Positions 9,801 through 19,655 of a stretch of DNA of 64,000 bases are shown in pieces. How positions within the stretch are numbered: position 1 is the first letter of the stretch; every line of letters starts with the position of its first letter. The DNA is from Candidatus Latescibacterota bacterium (lineage in GTDB: Bacteria; Latescibacterota; UBA2968; GCA-2709665). The notes under the pieces were generated by a model. It made no database searches. It was not told where the DNA came from and saw only the letters and a program-made list of their open reading frames with translations. The stretch lies in contig JAGWBX010000008.1 in assembly GCA_021295655.1 (NCBI GenBank), positions 33,141 to 97,140 of the forward strand, in the 5' to 3' direction. A program made the position numbers and the translations under genes.

Positions 9801-10196
9801 CTAATCGGATACGGGATCGAACGTAGCCACGTTCCGGAGTCCGCCAACGCTTTCCCTGGCTTCGAATTCCACGGTCAACGTCACGCGCCGCACCGCGCCG
9901 GGTTCCATATCTCCTTCCAGTCGCTTCGATGCCTGTCCTACCGTATCATTCTGATCGTCCACCAGCCGCCAGGTCAGCACAAACGGTTCGTCGATAGGAA
10001 CGTCTCCAACGTGGACCACGTCCGCGTCAATCCGCACCGCGACAATCCGGGGCGGGTCGCCCTGATCGTACACCGGTTGCGCGGCCAGATTCGTTATGGA
10101 CAGCATATTCGACAGTTCTTCGGCCTGCAAACCCTTTGGATTTCTCCCGCACCCCGCCATTACAGCCAAAACAGCAAGACATATCGCCATTCGCAT
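9801..10196 (-). CDS. Small predicted lipoprotein
   Basis: MRMAICLAVLAVMAGCGRNPK lipobox; beta-rich body (HVGDVPIDEPFVLTWRLVDDQN...). Confidence 0.65.
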   Translation of the reverse strand: MRMAICLAVLAVMAGCGRNPKGLQAEELSNMLSITNLAAQPVYDQGDPPRIVAVRIDADVVHVGDVPIDEPFVLTWRLVDDQNDTVGQASKRLEGDMEPGAVRRVTLTVEFEARESVGGLRNVATFDPVSD

Positions 10197-10207
10197 AAAG
10201 CGTCCCT

Positions 10208-11002
10208 TCACGAACCCAGCCAGAAGAATGTCAACGCCGTGAATCCAATTGCCCAGCAATAGTATGAAAACCGGTCCAGCCTGCCGCCCCGCAGCAGGGC
10301 GAACAGCCATCGGATCGCAACCGCACCTGAAACGAACGCGGCAACCAGACCGATCAACAGGGGTGCGACGACGTTCCAGTCGGGCGGATCCGCAATCAGG
10401 TCGCCCGCCTTTAATGCGGTTGCGCCGAGAATCACGGGAATCGAGAGCAGGAACGAAAAGGACGCCGCCTCCCTGCCGTCAACGCCGCGCCACAACCCCG
10501 CGCAGATCGTCATACCGGAGCGTGAGATCCCGGGCAGTATCGCAAGCGCCTGCGCAAGCCCGATCAGCAGCGCGTCGCCGAACCCGATTTCCTCCCGGCG
10601 CCCCGTAACGAATCGGGTGCTCCACAACACGATTCCCGTTGCGACGAGGCATCCCGCCGCCGCGGCGGGACTCTGGAACGCCAGTGTCAGATAGTCCTCA
10701 AAAAAAAAGCCGATGGCACCGGCCGGTATTGTGCCGACCAGCAGCAGCACCACCATTCGCCAGGACGCGGGGTCCCGCCGGACACAGCCTGTTGCCAGTC
10801 CCCTTATCCGGCCTCCAAGTACCGTGAGTACGGCAAGCAACGTGCCGAAGTGGACGATTACCTCGAACACCAGGTCGCCCGGCTGCAGGCCCAGCAACGC
10901 CTGCCCCAGCACGAGATGCCCGGAACTGCTCACCGGCAGGAACTCGGACAATCCCTGCACCAGTCCGAGAAGGACTGCCTCATGGACCGTCACTTCGATC
11001 AC
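10208..11002 (-). CDS. uppP: Undecaprenyl-diphosphatase
   Basis: AVLLGLVQGLSEFLPVSSSGHLVLGQ and LPGISRSGMTICAGLWRGVDGREAASFSFLLSIPVI are UppP/BacA signatures. Confidence 0.95.
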   Translation of the reverse strand: MIEVTVHEAVLLGLVQGLSEFLPVSSSGHLVLGQALLGLQPGDLVFEVIVHFGTLLAVLTVLGGRIRGLATGCVRRDPASWRMVVLLLVGTIPAGAIGFFFEDYLTLAFQSPAAAAGCLVATGIVLWSTRFVTGRREEIGFGDALLIGLAQALAILPGISRSGMTICAGLWRGVDGREAASFSFLLSIPVILGATALKAGDLIADPPDWNVVAPLLIGLVAAFVSGAVAIRWLFALLRGGRLDRFSYYCWAIGFTALTFFWLGS

Positions 11003-11079
11003 TCTCCGATCACGACGATGGACGACGTTGCGCTGAATAAGTCACAATAAAAATAAGCCTTAACGGCCCTTCCGGCAAA

Positions 11080-11340
11080 CAGAAACGTCCCGCTACGGAG
11101 ACAGGAGATCCCTTGTCAGCCTGGCGCCTGCCTGTGCCGGACACGGCAGACAGGGCCTCCTCTGGATGACAGTCCGAGCCGACGGATGGCCGACACACTT
11201 CGACAACGGCTACCGCAAAGCATGTCATTCTGAGCGGAGCGAAGAATCTCCCGTCTTCTCGGCCTGAGGAAGCCTTCACCAGCCCGTATGCGCGGACGCG
11301 TGGTTTCCCTTGCGGCATCCTCAGGATGACAGGTTTATCA
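11080..11340. repeat. Dispersed non-coding repeat of the 'TGTCATTCTGAGCG(G/A)AGCGAAGAATCTC' type
   Basis: catgtcattctgagcggagcgaagaatctc...gcatcctcaggatgacag; the minus-strand ORF 11010-11423 reads ...CHPEEALSAVSG / GRFFAPLRMT..., the familiar spurious translation of such repeats. Confidence 0.6.
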
Positions 11341-11619
11341 CACGTGGGCAGGCAGGCGAACCATGGAGGCGATACTGCGTGCGCCGGCCACGGTAAAGAG
11401 CAGCCCCTGATCCAACATGGCATTGAGGGTATCCTTGCTATACTGTGACAGCGACGTATCGTTGCCCAACAGCGTGCCGTCCAGATCGGAGACGTAGAGG
11501 GTGGAAACGTCGGGCTTCAAGATATCTCCCTCCGCGTCATCACCCATACCGGTCGCAACCGGACTAATCACGACCAAGACGATGTTACGTAGTAATCGGT
11601 CATGCAAGACCGCGTTCAA
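11338..11619 (-). pseudogene. Truncated HAD-superfamily hydrolase (N-terminal fragment only)
   Basis: TLYVSDLDGTLLGNDTSLSQYSKDTLNAMLDQGLLFTVAGARSIASMV, then abrupt termination where the dispersed repeat begins. Confidence 0.75.
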
Positions 11620-11835
11620 CCAGTTTGGTCTAAGTGACGTTCTGCATCGAAGAGGTCCAATATGTCGGCTTCTCGCGGAATGCGAGCCTCAGACCATACG
11701 CCCTTCCCTTGACAATCGATCATTGACTCGAAATTCAATGAATGATAATTTGTGCATTTCGCGCCGAAGCCTTACTGTGAGTCTTCAAATGTACCCTTGA
11801 ATTAAGGCGCGTCTGTCAGCTCGGAGTCTATTGAA

Positions 11836-12327
11836 ATGATTGAACCACTGTTTCGCAAGTGCCTTTTCCCTCTCGCGAGGGCCTATTGGAGGACGTTTCG
11901 CCCAAGGACGTTTGGTGTAAAGGGCGTTGTTCCAGGGCCTAATGACGATCGGCAAGTCCTGCTGATCCGAAACACATACGGCGACCTGGCGCTCTGGAAT
12001 CTTGCCGGCGGGGGCTACCGCCCGTAGCGGGAAGCGCCCGAAAACGCAATTGCACGGGAAATCAGAGAAGAACTGTCTCTCACGACATACAAAACGGAAA
12101 GATTGGGCGAGTACCGGACGAATGCGGAAGGAAAGCGTGACACAGTGACCATATTTCTCTGCCGGATAACTTCAGATCACGTGAACGCCAATTCCGAAAT
12201 CGCCGAAGTCAGATGGGTTTCGGTGGATGATCTGGAACGCCTTCGAAACATCGCCAGAGTAGCCCTCCATGGCATTGAACTTTATACTCAGTCGCTCAAT
12301 CAACAACAGGGAGACTGTCAAAGATAG
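11836..12327 (+). pseudogene. NUDIX hydrolase interrupted by a single in-frame UAG (12025-12027)
   Basis: ORFs 11836-12027 and 12103-12327 are in the same frame. Joined reading: ...LLIRNTYGDLALWNLAGGGYRP*REAPENAIAREIREELSLTTYK..., a recognisable Nudix box. Confidence 0.8.
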
Positions 12328-12549
12328 GGGCTATCGATCCGGCGAGGCGATTCTTGAGGCAGGTTTGCGGCTCGAGAGTATATCGAAAGGCTCTGGTCTG
12401 AATAGGCTCGCCAGTTGCCAGTATGCGGTTCACGGATTCCTGAGAATTGTAAACGGATTCGCACCCATCGAGGAATTTTAATCCAATAAGAGACTGCCAG
12501 GCACGTTTTACGTGGCTTTTGCGCCAAAAGCGCATTGACATTTCGAATC

Positions 12550-12674
12550 TCTTGGCCGAATTACTGCGTTGCGCTCCCTCGCCGAATCCCCGGAGTCGAC
12601 TCGGTCGTGCGCCTTGTCTTCGGCCACGATGGCTCGGCCTCGCCTACAGAGCGACTTTATCAACGGACTGCTAA
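12550..12674. mobile_element. Degenerate second copy of the MITE-like element at 8832-8974
   Basis: ttggccgaa..ctgcgttgcgctccctYgccgaatccc...ggtcgYgcgccttgYcttcgg...gcgacttTatcaacggactgcta matches the interior and right TIR. The left TIR is missing. Confidence 0.7.
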
Positions 12675-12844
12675 GGTTTGAAACGGCGTGGGTGATTTTG
12701 CCGGTATGGCAAGGTGTCGGGCAACCTGCCTGGCATCGCCAGCCGCCATTGTCGACTCCGAACAATCCAAGAGAGTCGAATTCCTGACGCGGTGTCCACA
12801 AATGCTGCCATCGGCAGGCGCCAACCACTGTATCCGTCGTTCAT

Positions 12845-13405
12845 TCAAGAAGACCTCCCAAGTTTCGGCATCCGGCTTATAACATACTGTTTTACTTTCT
12901 CATACACGTGTTCCACATCTCCGCTGGCATCGACGTAGCGTACCTCCGGACGACTGAGGTCTTGAAGGTATTCCCAGATTTCGCGGACCTTCCGCTCATC
13001 CCTGAAGTATGCCGGAGGGGCGTACATACCGGGCATTGCCCTGTGCCGCGCCTCGAGCCGCTCCTTACACTTTGCATGGGAACAACGGAGAATGACGGGC
13101 AGGAACAAAGTCTGCGGATGCCGTTTCAGAATTGCGTCCAATTGCCGCCAATGGAATTCCCATCCCAGTGACATATCCAGCACAACCGAAGCCCCGGATT
13201 CAACGAACTCCTCGCAAAGGCGGAAGAGTACGTCGTAGGCGATCCGGTACGTGTCAACCTCGCCGTCCTTGATTCCCCGCGAGCCATCGATCGTTCGGCC
13301 GATGGTATCCGAACTCAGGCAGGGAAGATTGAACGCTCTGGAAAGTCTCCTGCATATTGTCGTCTTCCCGGCGCCAGGGAATCCGCCTATTGCAATCAGT
13401 GCCAT
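12845..13405 (-). CDS. P-loop AAA-family ATPase / zeta-toxin-like small-molecule kinase
   Basis: Walker A GGFPGAGKTTICRRL; SASVVLDMSLGWEFHWRQLDAILKRH; RCSHAKCKERLEAR. Confidence 0.75.
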   Translation of the reverse strand: MALIAIGGFPGAGKTTICRRLSRAFNLPCLSSDTIGRTIDGSRGIKDGEVDTYRIAYDVLFRLCEEFVESGASVVLDMSLGWEFHWRQLDAILKRHPQTLFLPVILRCSHAKCKERLEARHRAMPGMYAPPAYFRDERKVREIWEYLQDLSRPEVRYVDASGDVEHVYEKVKQYVISRMPKLGRSS

Positions 13406-13480
13406 CCGATGTTCTCAGGCCGGGAGGTGAGGCGCTGAATTCGATTCAGGAACCGCGTGGTGCGGCAGTTTATTCTGAGT

Positions 13481-14611
13481 CTAATCCAGCTCCACCTTGA
13501 ACAGGAAACTCGCGCGAAAGTGGTTGTCCGATTCAGCCACGATGAACGTCTTTGCATCCACCATGCACATATGGTGCGCCAGCCAGCAACGCGTCCCGTC
13601 CCGCGTATCCTGAATGGGACCCAGGTTATTAAACAGCCCAGTCTCGCGGTCGTACGTAAAGAAGTGTGTATCGTAGTCTCCCCCGCTGACCCCGTAGATC
13701 AGCCCGTCCGGCCCCTCGATCAACCCCTTCATGCGCGGCGCGACAAAGGGTTTTCCCAGATATGTCGCCGTAACCTCCGGACCCCGGTGATCCACCCGCA
13801 CCAGCGCCCCCGCGGCGGTTCCGACGTACAGCGTCCCGTCGGCCGTCAACAGCGCCGTGTCCATCTGATTCGACCCCTTATTTCCCGGCGATACGTCAGG
13901 CAGGTCCACGTTCGTAAAATCGATCTCATCCCGGTCAGGATCGTATCGCAACAGTGGATAGCGTCCCGCCCACTGCATGAGTTCGTACGTGTGCCAGGCG
14001 CCTCCGTCCGCGTCCAGTGCAAGATGCTCGGTGGACACGTCGCCCAGCATGGTCAGCACACGCGCGCTGTCGCTTCCGATATCGTATCGAAACATCTTTC
14101 TCCCGGGAAACGTATCCCCGTAGATGATGCCCCGCCGGCGGTCCATTACGAACCCCTGAACGTAGTCGTGCTCGATCGGGATGCACAGGAACTCGTACTC
14201 TCCGGTCCGGGGGTCATATCGGAAAATCGGACCGCCCGTGGCCTTCGGCCAGATATCCGCGTCTCCCAGCGTGGCTACGCCGGCGTACACCCGCCCCTCG
14301 TCGTCCACCTCCAGCCCCTGGTGGATCTTGCTGCCGTACCGGTCCCGTTCACCGGGATAATTCAATGACGTCCATGAATCCGTCGCGGGGTCGAACGTGT
14401 AGAAGATATCCCTGTCCAGCGCGGTCAGACCCACGTAGACGAGACCGTCGGTCGGGTTGTAGCAGATGCACGTGGGGGAAATCCACTTCTTACCGAAGTC
14501 TTCGTCCTCAATCCAGTCCTCGCTCGCCTTCCACTTCGTAAAGTGCGTCCACTTTTCCATGCTGATTTCGCATTCCCGAAGCCGATGGGCGGTGATTCTT
14601 TCAATCTTCAT
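13481..14611 (-). CDS. Hypothetical protein, probable beta-propeller
   Basis: Repeated DGLVYVGLTALDRDIFYTFDPATDSWTSL / GRVYAGVATLGD..FRYDPRTGEYEFL / GTLYVGTAAGALVRVD segments. Confidence 0.6.
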   Translation of the reverse strand: MKIERITAHRLRECEISMEKWTHFTKWKASEDWIEDEDFGKKWISPTCICYNPTDGLVYVGLTALDRDIFYTFDPATDSWTSLNYPGERDRYGSKIHQGLEVDDEGRVYAGVATLGDADIWPKATGGPIFRYDPRTGEYEFLCIPIEHDYVQGFVMDRRRGIIYGDTFPGRKMFRYDIGSDSARVLTMLGDVSTEHLALDADGGAWHTYELMQWAGRYPLLRYDPDRDEIDFTNVDLPDVSPGNKGSNQMDTALLTADGTLYVGTAAGALVRVDHRGPEVTATYLGKPFVAPRMKGLIEGPDGLIYGVSGGDYDTHFFTYDRETGLFNNLGPIQDTRDGTRCWLAHHMCMVDAKTFIVAESDNHFRASFLFKVELD

Positions 14612-14672
14612 GGCATTCCCCTCGAGTGTCGACCCTGATTCGCATGTATGCGCCTTCCCGATTTCCGAAAAA

Positions 14673-15443
14673 TCAGTCGGTTTCTGTCCTTCGCGAAGGA
14701 AGGACGGCGATCAGCCGGCAGGGCGCCGCGCACGCGCCTCTGATTTTCATCGGAAGGGCGATCAACCGGATGCGGGGAGCGTTGATCTCCGCCACGTTCA
14801 GCAGCGAACCGATCACCAGAACGCCGGACCTCATCAGCATGGGCCAGAAACTCGGTTCTTCCTCACCGTCGTGCCAACTCGCCATGTCCGACGCGAGGAT
14901 TGAAGGTCCGCGACTCACCGCCCAGTCGATCGCGTCGTAGCTGAAATGCGGCGTGAGGTCGCAGCGAACGTCGTTGTTCTCAAACCGGCTGTAACCGGTA
15001 GCCACCAGGATTGCGTCTCCGGGATGGATGGTCTCGCCAAGATCCGCAAGTGCGCCATCCAGATCGGCGGCAGTCACCTTCTCATCCTTCCCTCTGGGAA
15101 TGTGCAGCACCACCGCGGATACGAACAGCCGTTCCAGGCCGACGTCGGCAATTGACTCCATCTCGGGGTACAGATGCGCTCCCGTTTCCAGATAATTGCC
15201 GGCTTGCACGCACATCCGGACCTCCTGCGTGTAGCTGCGGTACTCGCGACCCCGGCACAAGGCCTCCATTTCTTCGTCCAGTTCCCGCACCTGAAACGAC
15301 GGAAGCGTTCCCGTCATGTCCACCGGCATCCCGTTGAAATAATCGCAGGTCAGGTCGACCAGGCCGCCCATATCCCAGGTCTGATTCAACTCAACCGCGT
15401 GGGTTCCGCCACCACCCGGTTCCGTGTTTCTTTCCGCGTTCAT
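14673..15443 (-). CDS. Cyclase family protein (kynurenine formamidase-like)
   Basis: VDLTCDYFNGMPV; NYLETGAHLYPEM corresponds to the HxGTHxDxP-like region; GDAILVATGYSRFE. Confidence 0.65.
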   Translation of the reverse strand: MNAERNTEPGGGGTHAVELNQTWDMGGLVDLTCDYFNGMPVDMTGTLPSFQVRELDEEMEALCRGREYRSYTQEVRMCVQAGNYLETGAHLYPEMESIADVGLERLFVSAVVLHIPRGKDEKVTAADLDGALADLGETIHPGDAILVATGYSRFENNDVRCDLTPHFSYDAIDWAVSRGPSILASDMASWHDGEEEPSFWPMLMRSGVLVIGSLLNVAEINAPRIRLIALPMKIRGACAAPCRLIAVLPSRRTETD

Positions 15444-15476
15444 TTTTGTCCTCCGTTTTTTAGCCCGGTCTCAGCC

Positions 15477-17441
15477 TCACGCATAGGGAAAGAACGCATT
15501 CGAGACCGTCCCGGTAAAGTAGTCCACCGCAATCCAGAGCCCGGTACAAACGGCCTCCCCCAGGATAATCCCCATAAAGAACGGGCGGGTCGATCGGTAG
15601 AACCTGGCGCCTCCGAATCTCAAAACGAGGCTCTTGATTCCCCAGGCCAGAAAGACATTGATAAAGAAGTAATCCGTATATGCAATCGTGCTGACGGGGA
15701 GCGCGACAGGATGCAGGGGCCACCACACGAACCTGGCTCGCATCGTCGCCAGAAGGGCCGCAATGGCGCCCCCCAGACCCAGATACAGAATCCCTCTCGT
15801 GAAAATCGGACTCGGCTCCAGCATGCGCCGCCCAACGAAGGCATCGAAGGGGAGTCGCGCGTAGTCCAGAAAGTGCCGGTCCAGATTCAACCCGCCGTGC
15901 CCGTAGCCGAGCTTCAACGTCATCGTGCTTGCGGTGATCAGCCCCACCCCAAGCGCCAGACCCATTGCCCAGACCAGTCCCCGCCTCCGTGCAAATCGCC
16001 GTGCAAGAAAGAGCGCGCCGGCAGCACGGGGCATCAGCGTGCTCGTTCGCGTCATCGTCCAGGCGTAGCCGAATCCCAGCGTGACCAGTCCTGCCGGGCT
16101 GAAAGCCGAGGACCCGACCATACAGACGGCGAACTCGGCGGGATTGATGGGTGAGTACGCGGTGACGAAACCGGTCTCGCTCACAATCCGCGCCATTACC
16201 AGGAAGACGATGAAACAGGAGGCGAACAAGACCAGGATCACCGGCGGCGACATCCCGGCCTGGTAAAGCCAGCACCCCAGATACAACGCCCCACCGCCGA
16301 TCCCGATTACAGCGGCCCGGTAGGACATCACCTCGTTTGAATCGTCCGCCGCGGATGGTCTTCCCAGCACCTTCGCCGCGACCTGACGCAGGTGTTCACG
16401 CCCGATCCACAGGCTGTACGCGGCCAGGACCAGCATGTAACCCATGCCCATCAGGGCCAGGGATGCGTGACCCTGGGAACTGAACCGGCCCACCACGCCC
16501 GAAACATTGTAGCGCTCCGCACCCAGGATTGCCAGAACCCCTCTGACAATCTTGGAGATGACGTTGAACACCCAGATGCTCAGGCTCACGTCGGTATTGA
16601 CAAAATACGAGTATCCCAGAATAGCGAAGTGCAGCCTGAGGCGCAAGGGCGTCGTGCCGTTGAAGATCCAGATATCGTGGATGAGGCCGACCCGCGGGAC
16701 CGTGTGAAAATAGTGGTGCAGCGCGTTGATCGAACCGATCGCGAACGGAATCGCGAAACCCGCCCACATCAAGCGGCTCCTGAAGAGGCGTCCGACCCTG
16801 CCACTCCGGGTCTCGCTCAATTCCAGGGGCACCTGCATGATCGGAAACGCGAACCGTTCGTGGTCCTCCCACTGCTTCCGCAGGATTACCGCCAGGCAGA
16901 TCAGCACCCCGAGAAGCACCAGCAGAAACGCGCCCCAGCTGACGAGAGGCACGAGCCACGCCTCCCACGGCGGCGGAACCCCGTTGGGCAGCCCCTCGTA
17001 AAGGCCCCGGACGACCTCGGTGTCCCGCGGCGCGGTCCACGTGACGATATTGGGCAATACCGCCTCCAGGTCCCGCCGCTCGGGTGAAGCGTAATAGGTA
17101 ACGCCGGTAAGGTACGAGATCAGGTGTTTGACCATTTGCGAGACGGGCAGCAGAAACAGAAACATCACGTAAATGGCAAGCAGTTCGCCACGGCTCAGGG
17201 CAAACCGTTTCCGCAGCGCCGCGATCAGCGGATTGGCGAACAGTACCAGAAAGAACAGCAGCACCAGCGCGCCGCGGTCGATGAAATACGCGTTCAGCCA
17301 TCGGCCCTGGATCACCATGCGGTTGTAGGGCAGCACCAGTCCCAGAAACGCGCACAGGACAAGGCCGATCAGAAGGGCCCGGGGGGTCAGGCCGTCCCGC
17401 CCATCCCCATCGAGCGCGCGGAAACCGGGTTCGCGGTTCAT
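15477..17441 (-). CDS. Large polytopic membrane protein (DUF6785-like)
   Basis: Start at MNREPGFRAL; multiple TM segments. Family naming is by recollection of similar Latescibacterota/planctomycete proteins. Confidence 0.6.
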   Translation of the reverse strand: MNREPGFRALDGDGRDGLTPRALLIGLVLCAFLGLVLPYNRMVIQGRWLNAYFIDRGALVLLFFLVLFANPLIAALRKRFALSRGELLAIYVMFLFLLPVSQMVKHLISYLTGVTYYASPERRDLEAVLPNIVTWTAPRDTEVVRGLYEGLPNGVPPPWEAWLVPLVSWGAFLLVLLGVLICLAVILRKQWEDHERFAFPIMQVPLELSETRSGRVGRLFRSRLMWAGFAIPFAIGSINALHHYFHTVPRVGLIHDIWIFNGTTPLRLRLHFAILGYSYFVNTDVSLSIWVFNVISKIVRGVLAILGAERYNVSGVVGRFSSQGHASLALMGMGYMLVLAAYSLWIGREHLRQVAAKVLGRPSAADDSNEVMSYRAAVIGIGGGALYLGCWLYQAGMSPPVILVLFASCFIVFLVMARIVSETGFVTAYSPINPAEFAVCMVGSSAFSPAGLVTLGFGYAWTMTRTSTLMPRAAGALFLARRFARRRGLVWAMGLALGVGLITASTMTLKLGYGHGGLNLDRHFLDYARLPFDAFVGRRMLEPSPIFTRGILYLGLGGAIAALLATMRARFVWWPLHPVALPVSTIAYTDYFFINVFLAWGIKSLVLRFGGARFYRSTRPFFMGIILGEAVCTGLWIAVDYFTGTVSNAFFPYA

Positions 17442-17473
17442 TCGGGGTCCAGTCCCTTCACTGCGTGAACGCG

Positions 17474-19567
17474 TCACTCCCACTCCGCCACGATGGGGAT
17501 GACGCCGTCGGCATGGGTGATCCGGAGACGATATCGGACGGAATCCGAATCGATCGACGCATCGGTCAAATGTGATTCGTCGGTCAGACCGTTGAAAATC
17601 CGTAAAAGCCGCTTCCCCGCGGGAATCCGGAACCGGATCGACACGGCCGCCTCCGCGCCGAGGTAAGACGCGACGATGGCGATGGCGTATCGAGGCCCTA
17701 CCTGGGGCAAGAACTGAAACGTATTGATCCCCCGCCGGTCCCAGGGCCGAAGCCGCTGATAGGCCGTTTCCGGGGGGAAATCCTCCACCTCGATCCACGC
17801 AGGACAACGCGCGAGGAACCTGACCACGTTCCCGATCATCCGGCGGGTATGGTTGGGTAACTTTACCAGGGGCTCATATCCGGGTTCGCGGTGATGGAGT
17901 ACGGGATCGCCCGCCAGATAGACGAATCTGCCCTCGCCCACACGGCTGGATACCAGCCCGGGCAAGCCCGTGTCACGCCCTTCGGCATCCACAAGGGTCG
18001 CCCACACATCCCCATCGACGTGCCCGACCTCGTACGGATTCTCCACAACCGCCGGAGCCGTGATATTCTCCCGCACGGGACAGGCGTCCGTGAACGCGAG
18101 ACTGAACTGGCCCGCAAGCCTGTCGCCGTTGCACATCACCCCCCATTGTGAAGGCAATTCCTTGTCGACGGGACCTCCCTCCTCGTCGTACAGGCCCAGG
18201 TCCGCGATCGCCAGAATCCGTCCGCCCTCTTTCAGATAGGCCGTGAGCCGGTCCCGCTGTTGCAGCGAGAGACAGCAGACGTGAGGCATTACCAACGGTC
18301 CGTTCCGACTGAGGTTTGTCTCGTCCAGACGGCTGTCCCAGACGAACGCATAGGGCAGCCCCTCGTCCCGCAACATCCGCGCGAACGGATGGATCGCCAG
18401 GACGTCGTAGTCCACGTCGTGATACCGCCACACTTCGCTCTGGATGGAATGGAACAGGCTGCATGCAATTTCGGGTTCCGTTTCCTCAAGATAGCGGTCC
18501 AGGCGGAGCGTCTCCATATAACCCGCGTACTGGGCGGGAGACGTCCTCAACGTCTCATAACACCACGGGCTCACGTACTCCGTGCCCACCGCATACGGCA
18601 GGATGCCGATCCACTGCCCGTCCTTGCGCGTCATTTCCAGCGAGGTGCCCGGACAGAACGCCTGTACCGCCAGTCGTAGCGGCTTCCCCTGCAGCGCGCC
18701 CACGAAGATAGAGGCCATGTCGAGTACAATTGGGAAACGCGGCGTAAAAATATGAGTTCCGCGGGTGACGCCGTGGTATATCCCCGTATTCATCGAATCC
18801 AGAACCCGGCTCATCGCCCCCAAGTCCACGGCGGAAGCCCACGGCCGGATCCCCATCAGTTCGGTACACGCCGTGGCCATCCCCACCCCCAGGTCCGGGC
18901 GCACCTCACGCACCGCGTCGCGGAACTCCGCGTGCACCGCCGTCCATTGCTCAAAGCGCCATTTGATCCAGTTCCTCCAGAGCGGATCCTTCCAATCGAT
19001 CGCAGTCGGCGGTTCCTCGCCGAAGCGGCCTGCGAAGCGCTCGCGGCAGGAATCGCAATAACACGCCATCTCGCCGTACGCGCCGAGGAAGCCCTCGTCG
19101 TTCAGGTAGACGAACCGAAGCGCGGGAATCCCGGCCAACGCGCACAGCTCCTCCTTATACTGACGCTTATTGGCCTCATTGAAGGGACAGAGCCAGTTTA
19201 CGTTCCTGATGCGTCCTTCCACCGAGGTCAACGGCGCGGGGGCCTGTGGTGATGCGGTCTCCCCGCTTCTGTCGCCGGATCCGTCGTCCCGAAGGACCAT
19301 CCTCCGTTCCGGATGCGCCATCACCACCTGCTCGTGATATTTCATATACCCGGTATTCACGAGCACGCCCATCCCCTCTTTTTCGGCCAGCCTGCCCACT
19401 TCCATCGCCGTGGCGAGACGAAGTCCCCCGATATCGAGCCCGGATTCCACCTTGTTCACGAAAAAGTAAAGGTCGGTGAAGCCCAATTTACCGGCTTCGG
19501 GAACGATTTCAGCAGGCTCCCAATCTGCCGGGATGTGCAGATGGGCGAGACGTCGGATTTTACGCAT
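17474..19567 (-). CDS. Hypothetical protein resembling glycoside-hydrolase-like TIM-barrel proteins with a beta-galactosidase trimerisation-like domain
   Basis: Start at MRKIRRLAHLHIP; FVYLNDEGFLGAYGEMACYCDSCRERFAGRFG (CxxC near acidic residues); LPYAFVWDSRLDETNL...LVMPHVCCLSLQQRDRLTAYLKEGGRILAIADLG. Confidence 0.55.
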   Translation of the reverse strand: MRKIRRLAHLHIPADWEPAEIVPEAGKLGFTDLYFFVNKVESGLDIGGLRLATAMEVGRLAEKEGMGVLVNTGYMKYHEQVVMAHPERRMVLRDDGSGDRSGETASPQAPAPLTSVEGRIRNVNWLCPFNEANKRQYKEELCALAGIPALRFVYLNDEGFLGAYGEMACYCDSCRERFAGRFGEEPPTAIDWKDPLWRNWIKWRFEQWTAVHAEFRDAVREVRPDLGVGMATACTELMGIRPWASAVDLGAMSRVLDSMNTGIYHGVTRGTHIFTPRFPIVLDMASIFVGALQGKPLRLAVQAFCPGTSLEMTRKDGQWIGILPYAVGTEYVSPWCYETLRTSPAQYAGYMETLRLDRYLEETEPEIACSLFHSIQSEVWRYHDVDYDVLAIHPFARMLRDEGLPYAFVWDSRLDETNLSRNGPLVMPHVCCLSLQQRDRLTAYLKEGGRILAIADLGLYDEEGGPVDKELPSQWGVMCNGDRLAGQFSLAFTDACPVRENITAPAVVENPYEVGHVDGDVWATLVDAEGRDTGLPGLVSSRVGEGRFVYLAGDPVLHHREPGYEPLVKLPNHTRRMIGNVVRFLARCPAWIEVEDFPPETAYQRLRPWDRRGINTFQFLPQVGPRYAIAIVASYLGAEAAVSIRFRIPAGKRLLRIFNGLTDESHLTDASIDSDSVRYRLRITHADGVIPIVAEWE

Positions 19568-19655
19568 CCTGATTACTCCTATCCGGGACTTCCACACGCG
19601 AAGGTTGGACCCTGGAACGAAGTTTCGAACGCCGGCGAGGGAGACAGGTTACAAT

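Noticed and set aside
12845-13405. Toxin-antitoxin system based on zeta-like kinase
   Set aside because: Only a generic P-loop kinase is visible; no adjacent antitoxin gene.
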